Positions 25,873 to 34,959 of a stretch of 64,000 bases of DNA are shown here, piece after piece. Position numbers and translations under genes: made by a program. The stretch comes from Flavobacterium sp. Lineage in GTDB: Bacteria; Bacteroidota; Bacteroidia; Flavobacteriales; Flavobacteriaceae. The stretch spans positions 1 through 64,000 of the forward strand of contig NZ_JAIXSL010000003.1 of NCBI RefSeq assembly GCF_027484705.1, written 5' to 3'. Position 1 is the stretch's first letter; each line of letters begins with the position of its first letter. Below the pieces are notes generated by a model. It made no database searches, was not told the origin of the DNA, and worked only from the letters and a program-made list of their open reading frames with translations.

Positions 25873-27093
25873 TTATAAAATTTCTGCAACAACGAAAGTA
25901 CTGCCGCCAACATAAATAAAATCGGAAGCCGAAGTGTGTTTTAAAGCCGCTTGGTAAGCGGCTGAAACTGAGGTGTAAATCGCTCCTTCAAGTCCGTAGC
26001 CAGCTGCTTTTTCTTTTAAAATTAAAGTATCAAGCCCGCGTGGAATATTTGGTTTGCAGAAATAATAATTCGCATTTTTTGGGAATATCGGAAGAATTTC
26101 ATCCAAATCTTTGTCATTCACCACGCCAAGAACGATATGCAATTGGTCATATTCTTCATGAAGCACTTGTTCCATCACTGATTGGAGTCCTGCGGCGTTG
26201 TGTGCCGTGTCGCAAATCACTTTCGGATGTTCGCCTAGCTGTTGCCACCTTCCGAGCAAGCCTGTGTTGTCAATCACATTCAAAAACCCTTTTTTGATTT
26301 GATTCTCGGTAATAGTGAATTTTCCTTGCGATTGCAAAACACGAATCGCCTGCCACACCGTTTTTTTATTGTGTTTCTGGTAATTTCCGAGTAATGCTGA
26401 TGGATATTCTTCATGGATTAAATCAGAAGCATAATAAATAGGAGCATCCATTTCCGTTGCTTTAGCGTCAAATACGGGTTTAGTTTCAGCGGTATATTCC
26501 CCAATAACAATAGGGATATTCCTTTTGATAATACCCGCCTTTTCTGCTGCAATCAAAGCTAAAGTATTTCCTAAAAACGCTGTATGATCGAACCCGATAT
26601 TCGTAACGACCGACAACAAAGGCGTAATGATGTTGGTGGAATCGAGTCTGCCGCCCATGCCGGTTTCAATGATGGCGATGTCAACATTTCTTTCCTTGAA
26701 ATATTCAAACGCCAAACCGACGCTCATTTCAAAAAAACTGAGTTCGTGGCTTTCAAAAAAATCACGGTGTTGCTTTACAAAATCCACGACGAATGCTTCC
26801 GAAATCATTTCACTATCAATCTTAATGCGTTCGCGAAAATCTTTGAGGTGCGGCGAAGTATAAAGACCGGTTTTATAACCCGCTTCCTGGAGTATCGAAG
26901 CGAGCAAGTGCGATGTGGAACCTTTTCCATTGGTGCCTGCCACGTGAATGCATTTGAGGTTTTTTTCAGGATTCCCGAGATAATCCGTGAGTAAAATCGT
27001 ATTGGTCAAATCCTTTTTATAAGCGACCGCACCCTGCATCTGATACATCGGCAATTGCTTAAACATCCAGTGAACGGTGTCGTGATAGTTCAT
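25873..27093 (-). CDS. folC: Folylpolyglutamate/dihydrofolate synthase
   Basis: The 406-residue Mur-ligase-superfamily enzyme adds glutamate to folates, and possibly makes dihydrofolate from dihydropteroate. The P-loop HVAGTNGKGSTSHLLASIL is near residues 50-70, followed by the omega-loop TSPHLKDFRERI. The C-terminal part contains the ligase motif GRWQQLGEHPKVICDTAHN. All landmarks of FolC are present at normal length. It is read away from the exbB-exbD pair, and downstream of it lie the two tRNA genes. Confidence 0.95.
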   Translation of the reverse strand: MNYHDTVHWMFKQLPMYQMQGAVAYKKDLTNTILLTDYLGNPEKNLKCIHVAGTNGKGSTSHLLASILQEAGYKTGLYTSPHLKDFRERIKIDSEMISEAFVVDFVKQHRDFFESHELSFFEMSVGLAFEYFKERNVDIAIIETGMGGRLDSTNIITPLLSVVTNIGFDHTAFLGNTLALIAAEKAGIIKRNIPIVIGEYTAETKPVFDAKATEMDAPIYYASDLIHEEYPSALLGNYQKHNKKTVWQAIRVLQSQGKFTITENQIKKGFLNVIDNTGLLGRWQQLGEHPKVICDTAHNAAGLQSVMEQVLHEEYDQLHIVLGVVNDKDLDEILPIFPKNANYYFCKPNIPRGLDTLILKEKAAGYGLEGAIYTSVSAAYQAALKHTSASDFIYVGGSTFVVAEIL

Positions 27094-27219
27094 TACTTTT
27101 TAATAAATAAATTTTTATGTAAAATATTTTCTTCTTTTTTTAGTTTAATATTGTGAAGTCGGCATAGTCGATACAAAGTTGAAATTATTTTATCAAAAAA
27201 GTCAAAAAAACAAACAAAT

Positions 27220-27936
27220 ATGATGATCCCCTTTTTGCAGATTCAAGCCGATACTTTAGCGCAAGCTACCGCTGAAGTGGCTCAAAATACACCGCTCAAT
27301 ACAGAAGTTTCCGTTTTGGAATTTATTTTTAAAGGCGGATTTTTCCTGATTCCGATTGTCATCCTGTTTGTTTATACGCTCTACCTAATTTTCGAAAGAT
27401 TTTTATTCATCAGCAAAGCGGCAAAAATCGACAACCATTTGATTAAAGATGTCCGAAACAGCCTCAACGCCGGAAGCCTTGATATGGCGCACGCCGCAGC
27501 AGATCGAAGTGGAAATGCCCAAGGAAACGTATTAAAAGAAGGAATCCTAACTATAGGAAGGCCTATCACCGAAATCGAATCGAACATGGAACGCGCCGCG
27601 AATATCGAAATCGGCGAAATGGAAAAGAAATTAGGACAACTCGGTTTGATTGCCGGGATTGCCCCGACCTTAGGATTCGTAGGTACGATTTCAGGAGTAA
27701 TCAAAATCTTTTATAGTATTTCGGTGACCGAAGACATCAGTATCGGAAACATCTCCGGAGGATTGTATGAGAAAATGATCAGCAGTGGAGCCGGTTTGAT
27801 TGTTGGAATTATCGCTTATGCGGCTTACCACTTATTCAACGGGCGTATCGATGCTTTTTCGCTCGCGATTCAGAAACAAGTATTAGAATTTGTAAACATC
27901 ATCCAAAGACCGAATCATGGCGATAAGACGAAATAA
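27220..27936 (+). CDS. exbB: ExbB/TolQ-family proton channel protein
   Basis: The 238-residue inner-membrane protein has three membrane segments (about 31-52, LGLIAGIAPTLGFVGTISGVI and AGLIVGIIAYAAYHLF). It carries the MotA/TolQ/ExbB domain: MERAANIEIGEMEKKLGQL, then the conserved segment IAPTLGFVGTISGVI. With ExbD it uses the proton motive force to energise TonB. Its last 20 bases overlap exbD, so the two are translationally linked. It is divergent from folC. Confidence 0.9.
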   Translation: MMIPFLQIQADTLAQATAEVAQNTPLNTEVSVLEFIFKGGFFLIPIVILFVYTLYLIFERFLFISKAAKIDNHLIKDVRNSLNAGSLDMAHAAADRSGNAQGNVLKEGILTIGRPITEIESNMERAANIEIGEMEKKLGQLGLIAGIAPTLGFVGTISGVIKIFYSISVTEDISIGNISGGLYEKMISSGAGLIVGIIAYAAYHLFNGRIDAFSLAIQKQVLEFVNIIQRPNHGDKTK

Positions 27937-28312
27937 AAGATTCCATGCCGAAGTAGCGACTTCATCGTTGAGCGACATCATGTTTTTCCTGCTGTTGTTC
28001 TTCCTGATCATTTCGACTTTGGCCAACCCGAACGTGATTCGGATGACTTTACCCAAATCGAAAACCAACGAGAAAACAAACAAGCAACTGATTACTTTGT
28101 CGGTTACGGAAGAAAAACGTTTTTTTCTGGATAAGGATGAAGTGCCGTTTGAAAAACTCGAAGCCTCGTTGCTAGCAAAAATAGATCCGGCGAAAGACCA
28201 AACGGTGGTCGTCAGGATTCCATTCAATATGCAGGTTCAGGATTTGGTCGATGTGCTTCAGATCGGCGTTAAGAACAAACTCAAATTTGTAATTGCGACA
28301 AGTCCGAAATAA
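27917..28312 (+). CDS. exbD: ExbD/TolR-family energy coupling protein
   Basis: The 131-residue protein has one N-terminal transmembrane helix (DIMFFLLLFFLIISTLA) with the proton-path Asp20 at its start (TSSLSDIMFF), followed by a small periplasmic domain that ends LKFVIATSPK. It overlaps exbB by 20 bp. Partner of ExbB; the TonB-like gene lies on the opposite strand, past a shared terminator. Unusual feature: TonB is not in the same operon, though the genes are adjacent. Confidence 0.9.
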   Translation: MAIRRNKRFHAEVATSSLSDIMFFLLLFFLIISTLANPNVIRMTLPKSKTNEKTNKQLITLSVTEEKRFFLDKDEVPFEKLEASLLAKIDPAKDQTVVVRIPFNMQVQDLVDVLQIGVKNKLKFVIATSPK

Positions 28313-28334
28313 ATAAGATTCTTAAAAATATTTT

Positions 28335-28384
28335 AGCCCTGAACTCACTAATTAATAGTTGTGAATTCAGGGCTAATTTTTTTG
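28335..28384. terminator. Bidirectional terminator between exbD and tonB
   Basis: AGCCCTGAACTCAC pairs with GTTGTGAATTCAGGGCT around a loop TAATTAATA. T residues follow on the plus strand and A residues on the other side, so it serves both convergent genes. Confidence 0.85.
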
Positions 28385-28419
28385 TGCTAGATATTAATCT
28401 TGAAAACCAGCTTTGTTTT

Positions 28420-29313
28420 TTAATTCAAACTGAAGCTGTAAATAATCAATCCGACTTGAGTTTCAGGAGCATTGTTATCAGCTTCCCAACGCGTGCGCAT
28501 CGCAGCATTTTTGGCTTCTTCCAAAAGACATTTTGCAGCATTGGTCGTGCCTCTTACGCCAGGTTTGGCGGCCATGACATTACCTGATTTATCGACAGTA
28601 ATCTGAACCGCTACTTTCCCTTCTTCGTTACAAGTATAATTCGGCACAGGTTTGCTTAAGGCTTTTCTACTGCCTAAGAAATAACCCGGACCTTTGCCGT
28701 TTCCGGAGCCACTGCCACTTCCTGAGCCGTTTCCGCTACCAGAACCGCTTCCGTTTCCAGAACCGGAACCTGTGCCAGAGCCTGAGCCCGAACCGCTTCC
28801 GCTATAACCGCTTGAGGATAAACTGCCGTCTGGTCTTCCTTTGTTGCCGCCGGTTTTGTCGTTGCCATCGCCGCCTTTGTTAGAGTTCAATAAATTGGCA
28901 AGCGCATCATTCGTGTTTTTGGACACTTTAGGTTTTTCGACGACGACTGGTTTGGTAACCACTTTTTCAACGACCGGCGTAGGTTTTTTTACTTTTTCAT
29001 TTTTAGGCATCGCAATCACATCTTCTTCCGCATCGTCGGCAGTAATGATATTGTCTTCTTTGGACGCTGTAGCTGTAGGCGCTTGTTTGGCTTCGTCTTT
29101 TACGTTGAGCACTTCGCTTTTGTAATTCTCGCCTAGGCCGTAATCGCTGTCGCCAAAATTCATCTCGATGCCACCACCGCCACCGCCACCTAATAAATTA
29201 AGATTCGCTGGAGGCCAAAAACGGACAAAAAACAAGATGAGTAGGAGTAAGGCCAGAGTTAAAATGGTCAGTCCGACGGATTTTTGTTGGTCTTTATTAA
29301 GCGATATGTCCAT
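28420..29313 (-). CDS. tonB: TonB-like energy transducer with Ser-Gly linker
   Basis: The 297-residue protein begins with a cytoplasmic tail and one membrane helix (SVGLTILTLALLLLILFFVRFW), then a GGGGGGG run, an acidic/Lys/Val-Pro region (KPVVVEKPKVSKNT), a low-complexity Ser-Gly/Asn-Gly stretch (about residues 165-215) and a C-terminal TonB-like domain. I start at the ATG at 29313 (MDISLNKDQQ). Nine more codons are open upstream (MDSTKKHSI), whose start at 29340 is possible. The Ser-Gly linker replaces the usual Pro-rich one. It lies convergent to exbB-exbD. Confidence 0.85.
   Translation of the reverse strand: MDISLNKDQQKSVGLTILTLALLLLILFFVRFWPPANLNLLGGGGGGGIEMNFGDSDYGLGENYKSEVLNVKDEAKQAPTATASKEDNIITADDAEEDVIAMPKNEKVKKPTPVVEKVVTKPVVVEKPKVSKNTNDALANLLNSNKGGDGNDKTGGNKGRPDGSLSSSGYSGSGSGSGSGTGSGSGNGSGSGSGNGSGSGSGSGNGKGPGYFLGSRKALSKPVPNYTCNEEGKVAVQITVDKSGNVMAAKPGVRGTTNAAKCLLEEAKNAAMRTRWEADNNAPETQVGLIIYSFSLN
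28674..28868 (-). repeat. Ser-Gly low-complexity coding tract in tonB
   Basis: The minus strand encodes repeated SG, GSG, TG and NG units. The bases use mixed Ser and Gly codons, so this is coding low complexity and not an exact DNA satellite. It makes a flexible spacer between the membrane helix and the C-terminal domain. Confidence 0.8.
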
Positions 29314-29397
29314 AATGCTGTGTTTTTTTGTTGAATCCAATATCTTTAAAAACGAATAAATATACTAAAAATTGTTTTCTACAAACAGTTCAAATGC

Positions 29398-30624
29398 TTA
29401 TACCAGTTGTTTCAGCGCAATTTCAAAAGCGGTCGCGCTGATATTGGTTTTCGACGCATTGAGTTCGTGCGCTTTTTGGATGGCGTTCTTAATGATGTTT
29501 GATGTATCGGCAAAAATCGCCTCATCGGTCATCTGCACTTTCTTTTCCATGAAATAGGCGAAGACACGCGCCATACCACAATTCGAAATGAAATCCGGAA
29601 TCAAGCTGATTTTCTGATCCATCTGCTCCATAATCGAACCGAAGAAGATTTCCTTATCGGCAAACGGAACATTCGCGCCACACGAAATGACTTCCAAACC
29701 TGAAGCAATCATATCGTCAATTTGCTGCTGGTTTACCAATCTTGACGCGGCGCATGGCGTGAAAATCTCAGCGCCCAACGACCAGATTTTGGCATTGATT
29801 TCCTCAAACGGAATCATATTGAAAGCGACTAATTTGTTGCCGTCTTTATTTAAAAATAAGGTTCTGATTTGCTCGAAAGTGAATCCGTTTTCATTGATGA
29901 CACCGCCATCACGGTCGATAATCCCAATGACTTTGACGCCCATTTCTGCGAGATAAAACGCTGCGGCCGAACCAACATTCCCAAAACCCTGTACAATCGC
30001 TTTTTTGCCTTTTGCGTTGCCACCGTAAATATCATAGTAATGACGCACCGCTTCGGCAACGCCATAACCGGTAATCATATCGGCAACAGTATATTTTCTG
30101 GCCACATCAGGAGAGAATTTCGGGTTCTCGATGACTTTCACCACGCCCTGGCGCAATTGCCCGATGCGGTTGATTTTATCGGCTTCGGTAGGTTTGAAAT
30201 GCCCGTTGAACACGCCTTCCTGCGGATGCCAGACGCCACATTCTTCGGTCATCGGAATGACTTCATGGATTTCATCAACATTGAGGTCGCCGCCGGTGCC
30301 GTAATAGCTTTTAAGCAAAGGAGAAACAGCTTTATACCAACGCTGCAACACGCCTTTTTTGCGCGGATCATTCGGATCGAAATTGATACCTGATTTGGCG
30401 CCACCAATCGCAGGACCGGAAACAGAGAATTTGACTTCCATGGTTTTGGCGAGCGACAATACTTCGTTGACGTCTAATCCTTTTCGCATTCTGGTTCCAC
30501 CGCCAGCCGCACCACCGCGTAAGGAATTGATGACGGTCCAGCCTTCAGCTTCGGTTTCGGAATCTTTCCAGTTGAATATAATTTCAGGGGTTTTATCTTC
30601 GAATTTCTTGAGTAATTCTTTCAT
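29398..30624 (-). CDS. Glutamate (Glu/Leu/Phe/Val family) dehydrogenase
   Basis: The 408-residue enzyme interconverts glutamate and 2-oxoglutarate, or a related amino acid. Motifs: the substrate-binding region SGPAIGGAKSGINFDP with a likely catalytic Lys, TGGDLNVDEI, and the Rossmann motif VQGFGNVGSAAAFYLAEMG. Many homologues in this genus are called Glu dehydrogenase; Leu dehydrogenase is the alternative. The start ATG at 30624 is preferred over 30648, because the promoter -7 box covers 30646-30653. Confidence 0.85.
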   Translation of the reverse strand: MKELLKKFEDKTPEIIFNWKDSETEAEGWTVINSLRGGAAGGGTRMRKGLDVNEVLSLAKTMEVKFSVSGPAIGGAKSGINFDPNDPRKKGVLQRWYKAVSPLLKSYYGTGGDLNVDEIHEVIPMTEECGVWHPQEGVFNGHFKPTEADKINRIGQLRQGVVKVIENPKFSPDVARKYTVADMITGYGVAEAVRHYYDIYGGNAKGKKAIVQGFGNVGSAAAFYLAEMGVKVIGIIDRDGGVINENGFTFEQIRTLFLNKDGNKLVAFNMIPFEEINAKIWSLGAEIFTPCAASRLVNQQQIDDMIASGLEVISCGANVPFADKEIFFGSIMEQMDQKISLIPDFISNCGMARVFAYFMEKKVQMTDEAIFADTSNIIKNAIQKAHELNASKTNISATAFEIALKQLV

Positions 30625-30645
30625 TAAATGTTGCTTTTTGTGCTG

Positions 30646-30675
30646 CAAATGTAATTTTTTAAAGTAGATAATAAA
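30646..30675 (-). promoter_or_regulatory. Promoter of the Glu dehydrogenase gene
   Basis: TACATTTG at 30646-30653 (minus) fits TAnnTTTG; a CTTTA element lies 18 bp upstream (30672-30675). The -7 box ends about 22 bp before the chosen start. Confidence 0.6.
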
Positions 30676-30682
30676 GCATAGT

Positions 30683-31747
30683 TTAGCGATAAATTTCCCC
30701 CGAACTGTGATCGTGTTTCGCTCCGGTGACGCTACTCAAAACATTGGTTTCATGGCGCAGTTTCAAAACGCCCAGCAATCCAAAAATCAAAGCTTCTTTA
30801 AATTCTAAAATTTTAGAGTCCGGAATAATAAGCTCCATTTCCGGCAAGTGGTGTTGCATTCTTGAGATTAAAAAATCATTGTAGGCGCCGCCGCCGGTTA
30901 CTAAAAGTTTACCGTTTTTTAAAGGCAGTGCTCGTGCAATCTGAAAAGCGACGTGTTCTGTAAACGTGTGCATTTTGTCTTCAATATTGATGGAATACGA
31001 TTCAATCAAGGGCAAAACGGTTTCTTTTACATATTCAAAACCCAGCGATTTCGGAAACGGTTTTTGGTAGAAATCGAGTTGGTTTAAGGCATCGAATAAA
31101 TTCAAATGCAATGTTCCCGATTGTGACTTCATACCTTTGTCGTCATAATCAAATCCGAGTTGGTTCGCATAAAAGTTCAACACCGTATTGACAGGTGAAA
31201 TGTCGAAAGCGATGCGCGTTCCATCATGTTCAAACGAAACATTCGAAAAGCCACCCAGATTGAGGCAATACTCATATTCCGCGAACAAAATCCTGTCGCC
31301 AATCGGTACGAGCGGAGCGCCTTGCCCACCAAGTTTTACGTCCTGAACCCTAAAATCACAGACTACAGTTTGTTTGGTGTATTGGGCAATTTCCGGAAGG
31401 TTGCCTATCTGCAAAGTGACTCCGTTTTGCGGTTGGTGCAAAATCGTGTGGCCGTGAGAACAAACCGCATCAATATTGGTAAGTTTTTGTTTTTCAATAA
31501 AATCGGCAATGATGCTTCCTAATAATCTAGTGTAGTTTTGATTGAGTTCTTGCAGTTGGTTTTGGTTGTAGTTGACTGCTGTTTTGAGTTGCTGCAACCA
31601 ATTCTCATCATACGCAACGGTTTCGCATTCGAGGATTTTGAAAGCCCATTTTTGATTCTGAATGTGAAACTGCAAGTGTGCCAAATCGACACCGTCAAGC
31701 GAAGTGCCGCTCATCACGCCAATGATAGTATAGTGTTCTTTTATCAT
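30683..31747 (-). CDS. anmK: Anhydro-N-acetylmuramic acid kinase
   Basis: The 354-residue enzyme phosphorylates 1,6-anhydro-MurNAc to MurNAc-6-phosphate in peptidoglycan recycling. The N-terminal ATP-binding motif GVMSGTSLDGVDLAH near residue 10 and the LCLNLGGFSNVSFEHDG and LVTGGGAYNDFLISRM motifs are those of AnmK. Length is normal (about 360). It is followed on the same strand by the Glu dehydrogenase gene, which has its own promoter in the 58-bp gap. It is divergent from the T9SS type A gene. Confidence 0.95.
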   Translation of the reverse strand: MIKEHYTIIGVMSGTSLDGVDLAHLQFHIQNQKWAFKILECETVAYDENWLQQLKTAVNYNQNQLQELNQNYTRLLGSIIADFIEKQKLTNIDAVCSHGHTILHQPQNGVTLQIGNLPEIAQYTKQTVVCDFRVQDVKLGGQGAPLVPIGDRILFAEYEYCLNLGGFSNVSFEHDGTRIAFDISPVNTVLNFYANQLGFDYDDKGMKSQSGTLHLNLFDALNQLDFYQKPFPKSLGFEYVKETVLPLIESYSINIEDKMHTFTEHVAFQIARALPLKNGKLLVTGGGAYNDFLISRMQHHLPEMELIIPDSKILEFKEALIFGLLGVLKLRHETNVLSSVTGAKHDHSSGEIYR

Positions 31748-31939
31748 GGTTTAAAAATACAAAAACCACCGAAAGGATTATTTTAATTTGTAAGTTTGTT
31801 TTGTGTTACATTTAAACTGCTGATTGTGAAATCATTCAAATTCTAACTCAAACCTGCCGAATTCTAATTCAAACGAATGATTTTAACGTGTTAATGAGTA
31901 TGTTTGTTTGTCTGTATAGAATGAATTAAAAAAATCAAT

Positions 31940-32866
31940 ATGAAGAACATTACTTATTTCATCAGAAAAAAAATACTATTACTTGGTTTTTTAGTGTTTC
32001 CTTTTTTGGGATTCGCGCAACATTTTACGGTTTCTCTGGCCAATATGACAACCACTTCCCATACTTTCGAAGTAGATGTTACATTGACTATTGAAGGGAC
32101 AACCGGAGTACGATTGGCATCATGTTCTACAGGAATCAATTTTAATCCGGCAATATTAAACGGTGGAACTCCGTGCACAACGATTAATTGTGGATCATGG
32201 GCGTTGGTGCCCGGAACCATTGCGCCGGAACTTACTGTTAATGGCGGTTTAAATACGATCACCACCACCACAAGATATCCTTATGGACATTTAAGGATTG
32301 TTCAAGTTACAAAAGCCAGCTCACAAGTAGATCTTCTTCCGGGAACGTACCGAATAGGCACGTTTAGATTTACGAATACGACGCCTTGGGCAAGCAATAG
32401 CGATGCGGATTTATGGTTGTCACCGACCAACAGCAATCCTAATCCGGGTTCATCGAATACTATTGTAGGTTTTGCTCCGTATGGCTCAGTAAGTCCAATA
32501 CTTAATGCAACCACAACCACCAGTCCTCATTATGTGAGTGTTGGCTACACGCAAGGAGACCCGTTGCGGGGTTATGTATTGAACAGTAGCCAGCTGGCGA
32601 CCGTTTCAAACGAATCAGTTTCTGAAATCGTAACGGCTTATCCGAACCCGTTTCAGGATGTTTTCAAACTGAATATGAATACAGTTTCAAGCGAAACTAC
32701 GATCGTAAAAGTATACGACATGCTTGGAAAGCAAATCGAGCATTTTGATATAGCTCCTAATGAAATTAATGACTTTCAAATCGGACAAAATTACGCTTCC
32801 GGATTTTACAACCTGAAAGTGTCGCAAGGTGATAGAAGCCAATCCATACGAATGATAAAGCGGTAA
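31940..32866 (+). CDS. Secreted T9SS type A cargo protein
   Basis: The 308-residue protein has a signal peptide (IRKKILLLGFLVFPFLGFAQ). A beta-rich domain of about 200 residues with ordered segments such as FTVSLANMTTTSHTFEVDVT looks cohesin-like or immunoglobulin-like, but I cannot name it. It ends in a type A T9SS sorting domain: AYPNPFQDVFKLN, KVYDMLGKQIEHFD, NYASGFYNLKVSQGDRSQSIRMIKR. It is thus exported by T9SS to the surface or medium. No enzymatic motif is visible. A terminator follows at 32886. Confidence 0.85.
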   Translation: MKNITYFIRKKILLLGFLVFPFLGFAQHFTVSLANMTTTSHTFEVDVTLTIEGTTGVRLASCSTGINFNPAILNGGTPCTTINCGSWALVPGTIAPELTVNGGLNTITTTTRYPYGHLRIVQVTKASSQVDLLPGTYRIGTFRFTNTTPWASNSDADLWLSPTNSNPNPGSSNTIVGFAPYGSVSPILNATTTTSPHYVSVGYTQGDPLRGYVLNSSQLATVSNESVSEIVTAYPNPFQDVFKLNMNTVSSETTIVKVYDMLGKQIEHFDIAPNEINDFQIGQNYASGFYNLKVSQGDRSQSIRMIKR

Positions 32867-32885
32867 TTCGTTTTAATATCAATAT

Positions 32886-32913
32886 AAAAGCATCTGTTCC
32901 GCAGGTGCTTTTT
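32886..32913 (+). terminator. Terminator after the T9SS type A gene
   Basis: AAAAGCATCTG pairs with CAGGTGCTTTT over a TTCCG loop and is followed by T residues. It lies 20 bp past the stop. Confidence 0.85.
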
Positions 32914-32972
32914 GTTTTACGCAAAGTTCGATAACACAAGCAACTTAGACAAAATCTAAAAACACGAAAACG

Positions 32973-33004
32973 TTTGAAATTTTAACTTTTATATTATACA
33001 TTTG
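32973..33004 (+). promoter_or_regulatory. Promoter of the acyl-CoA dehydrogenase gene
   Basis: TTTG at 32973-32976 and TACATTTG at 32997-33004 fit TTTG-N20-TAnnTTTG. The -7 box ends 38 bp before the ATG. Confidence 0.7.
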
Positions 33005-33042
33005 GAAACCATTAGAAAAACGACCACTTTATTACTTAAAAC

Positions 33043-34182
33043 ATGGATTTTAATCTTACCGAAGAACACTTAATGATTCAACAAGCCGCGCGCGATTTTG
33101 CTCAAGCAGAATTATTGCCGGGCGTGATAGAAAGAGACGAACATTCCAAATTCCCGACCGAACAGGTCAAGATGATGGCCGACTTAGGCTTTATGGGTAT
33201 GATGGTCGACCCCAAATACGGAGGTTCCGGTTTGGACAGTATTTCCTATGTTTTGGCGATGACCGAAATCGCAAAAGTGGATGCTTCTGCAGCGGTGATT
33301 ATGTCAGTGAACAATTCGTTGGTTTGCGCCGGTTTGGAAAAATATTGCAACGAAGAGCAAAAAATGAAATACCTAGTGCCACTGGCCAAAGGCGAAGTCA
33401 TTGGTGCGTTTTGTTTGTCGGAACCTGAAGCAGGATCGGACGCCACTTCACAAAAAACGACCGCGATTGATAAAGGCGATCATTACCTATTAAACGGTAC
33501 CAAAAACTGGATTACCAACGGTGCGACGGCATCGACTTATTTAGTGATTGCGCAAACCGACGTAGAGAAAAAACATAAAGGCATCAACGCATTCATCGTA
33601 GAAAAAGGCTGGCCAGGATTTGAGGTTGGCCCTAAAGAAAAGAAAATGGGAATCCGCGGTTCTGATACGCATTCTCTTATGTTCACAGATGTGAAAGTCC
33701 CTAAAGAAAATAGAATTGGCGCCGATGGTTTCGGATTCAATTTCGCAATGAATGTGTTAAACGGTGGCCGCATCGGAATTGCATCGCAAGCTTTAGGAAT
33801 TGCCACTGGAGCATACGAATTGGCCTTAAAATATTCACACGAACGCAAAGCTTTCGGAAAGGAAATTTTCAACCACCAAGCAATCGCTTTTAAATTGGCT
33901 GATATGTATGTGAAAATCACGGCTGCGAGATTATTGATTATGAAATCCGCCTGCGAAAAAGATGAAGGCAAAGACATTTCCCATTCCGGTGCGATGGCCA
34001 AATTATACGCTTCTGAAATTGCTTTGGAAGTCGCCAATGAAGCCGTACAAATTCACGGTGGAAACGGTTACGTAGCCGAATACCACGTAGAACGTATGAT
34101 GCGCGATTCCAAAATCACTCAAATTTATGAAGGTACTTCTGAAATCCAGAGAATTGTGATTTCCAGAGGTTTGGTTTCGTAA
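33043..34182 (+). CDS. Acyl-CoA dehydrogenase
   Basis: The 379-residue FAD flavoprotein catalyses alpha,beta-dehydrogenation of acyl-CoA in fatty-acid or branched-chain degradation. Family blocks: FCLSEPEAGSDATSQKT, the FAD loop NWITNGATASTYLV, GRIGIASQALGIA, QIHGGNGYVAEY, and MMRDSKITQIYEGTSEIQRIVISR, in which the Glu of YEGT is the catalytic base position. Acyl-chain length specificity cannot be told. It has its own promoter and terminator, so it is monocistronic. Confidence 0.95.
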   Translation: MDFNLTEEHLMIQQAARDFAQAELLPGVIERDEHSKFPTEQVKMMADLGFMGMMVDPKYGGSGLDSISYVLAMTEIAKVDASAAVIMSVNNSLVCAGLEKYCNEEQKMKYLVPLAKGEVIGAFCLSEPEAGSDATSQKTTAIDKGDHYLLNGTKNWITNGATASTYLVIAQTDVEKKHKGINAFIVEKGWPGFEVGPKEKKMGIRGSDTHSLMFTDVKVPKENRIGADGFGFNFAMNVLNGGRIGIASQALGIATGAYELALKYSHERKAFGKEIFNHQAIAFKLADMYVKITAARLLIMKSACEKDEGKDISHSGAMAKLYASEIALEVANEAVQIHGGNGYVAEYHVERMMRDSKITQIYEGTSEIQRIVISRGLVS

Positions 34183-34202
34183 TCGATTCCAGTTATAAAC
34201 AG

Positions 34203-34238
34203 TAAGCCTTTCTTGCCCACCGTAAGAAAGGCTTTTTT
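34203..34238 (+). terminator. Terminator after the acyl-CoA dehydrogenase gene
   Basis: AAGCCTTTCTT / AAGAAAGGCTT around a GCCCACCGT loop, then a T run. It lies about 20 bp past the stop and in front of the Crp-type gene. Confidence 0.85.
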
Positions 34239-34278
34239 GTATGCGATAATTAAATATATTTACACAAAGAATTACGCC

Positions 34279-34956
34279 ATGTCGGAAGAATTAAAATACT
34301 GGTACTTGCGCGATCATAAGTTGTTTTGGACATTAAGCATGTCGCAAATCAAGCAGCTTTGCATCATCACAGGTTTTAAGAAAGCCAAAAAAGGTGAGGT
34401 CATATACTTTTCCTCGTCCGATGTGCCGCGGATTTTTCTACTCAAAAAAGGCAACATCAAAATTGTTGCGCTCGATGAAGACGGCAACGAAACCATCAAA
34501 GACATCATTCAGAAAGGCGATTTATTCGGCGAACTGACTTTAGAGAATGACAAGAATTCCAACGAATACGCGAAAGCCTTAACCGATGAAGTCGCAATTT
34601 GTAGCTTTTTGATGTCGGACTTTGAGGATTTGTTGTTGCGCAATCCGACTTTAGCATTGTCTTATACCAAGTTTGTCGGGCTCAAAATGAAGCGCATCAA
34701 AAACAGCTATTCGAACCTGATGTCTAAAGATGCCAAAACCAGATTGTTTCAATTCCTCAAAGACTGGTCCGAAAAAGAAGGAAAAAGAACCGGCAACCAA
34801 GTCACGATTGAAAATTATCTGACCCAAAACGACATCGCGCAAATCATCTGTACTTCGCGCCAAACGGCCACGCAAATGCTCAGCGAACTTGAAACTTCGG
34901 GTTTGCTGCATTATGCAAGAAAAGAAATTTTGATTCCCGATATCACCAAATTTTAA
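34279..34956 (+). CDS. Crp/Fnr-family transcriptional regulator
   Basis: The 225-residue protein has an N-terminal cyclic-nucleotide-binding fold (about 25-130: VIYFSSSDVPRIFLLKKGNIKIVALDEDGNE...GDLFGELTL) and a C-terminal winged helix (YLTQNDIAQIICTSRQTATQMLSELETSGLL). The ligand is unknown; no Fe-S Cys cluster is seen. I start at the ATG at 34279 (MSEELKYWYL); the frame is open to 34213, but the acyl-CoA dehydrogenase terminator covers 34203-34238. It sits in front of YHS and DoxX genes. A TTTTAC-N7-GTAAAA palindrome at 34960-34978 between them is a possible operator or weak hairpin. Confidence 0.9.
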   Translation: MSEELKYWYLRDHKLFWTLSMSQIKQLCIITGFKKAKKGEVIYFSSSDVPRIFLLKKGNIKIVALDEDGNETIKDIIQKGDLFGELTLENDKNSNEYAKALTDEVAICSFLMSDFEDLLLRNPTLALSYTKFVGLKMKRIKNSYSNLMSKDAKTRLFQFLKDWSEKEGKRTGNQVTIENYLTQNDIAQIICTSRQTATQMLSELETSGLLHYARKEILIPDITKF

Positions 34957-34959
34957 CTT

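Noticed and set aside
28674..28868. Repeat array that could suggest CRISPR
   Set aside because: It is a coding Ser-Gly tract with no constant repeat-spacer structure.
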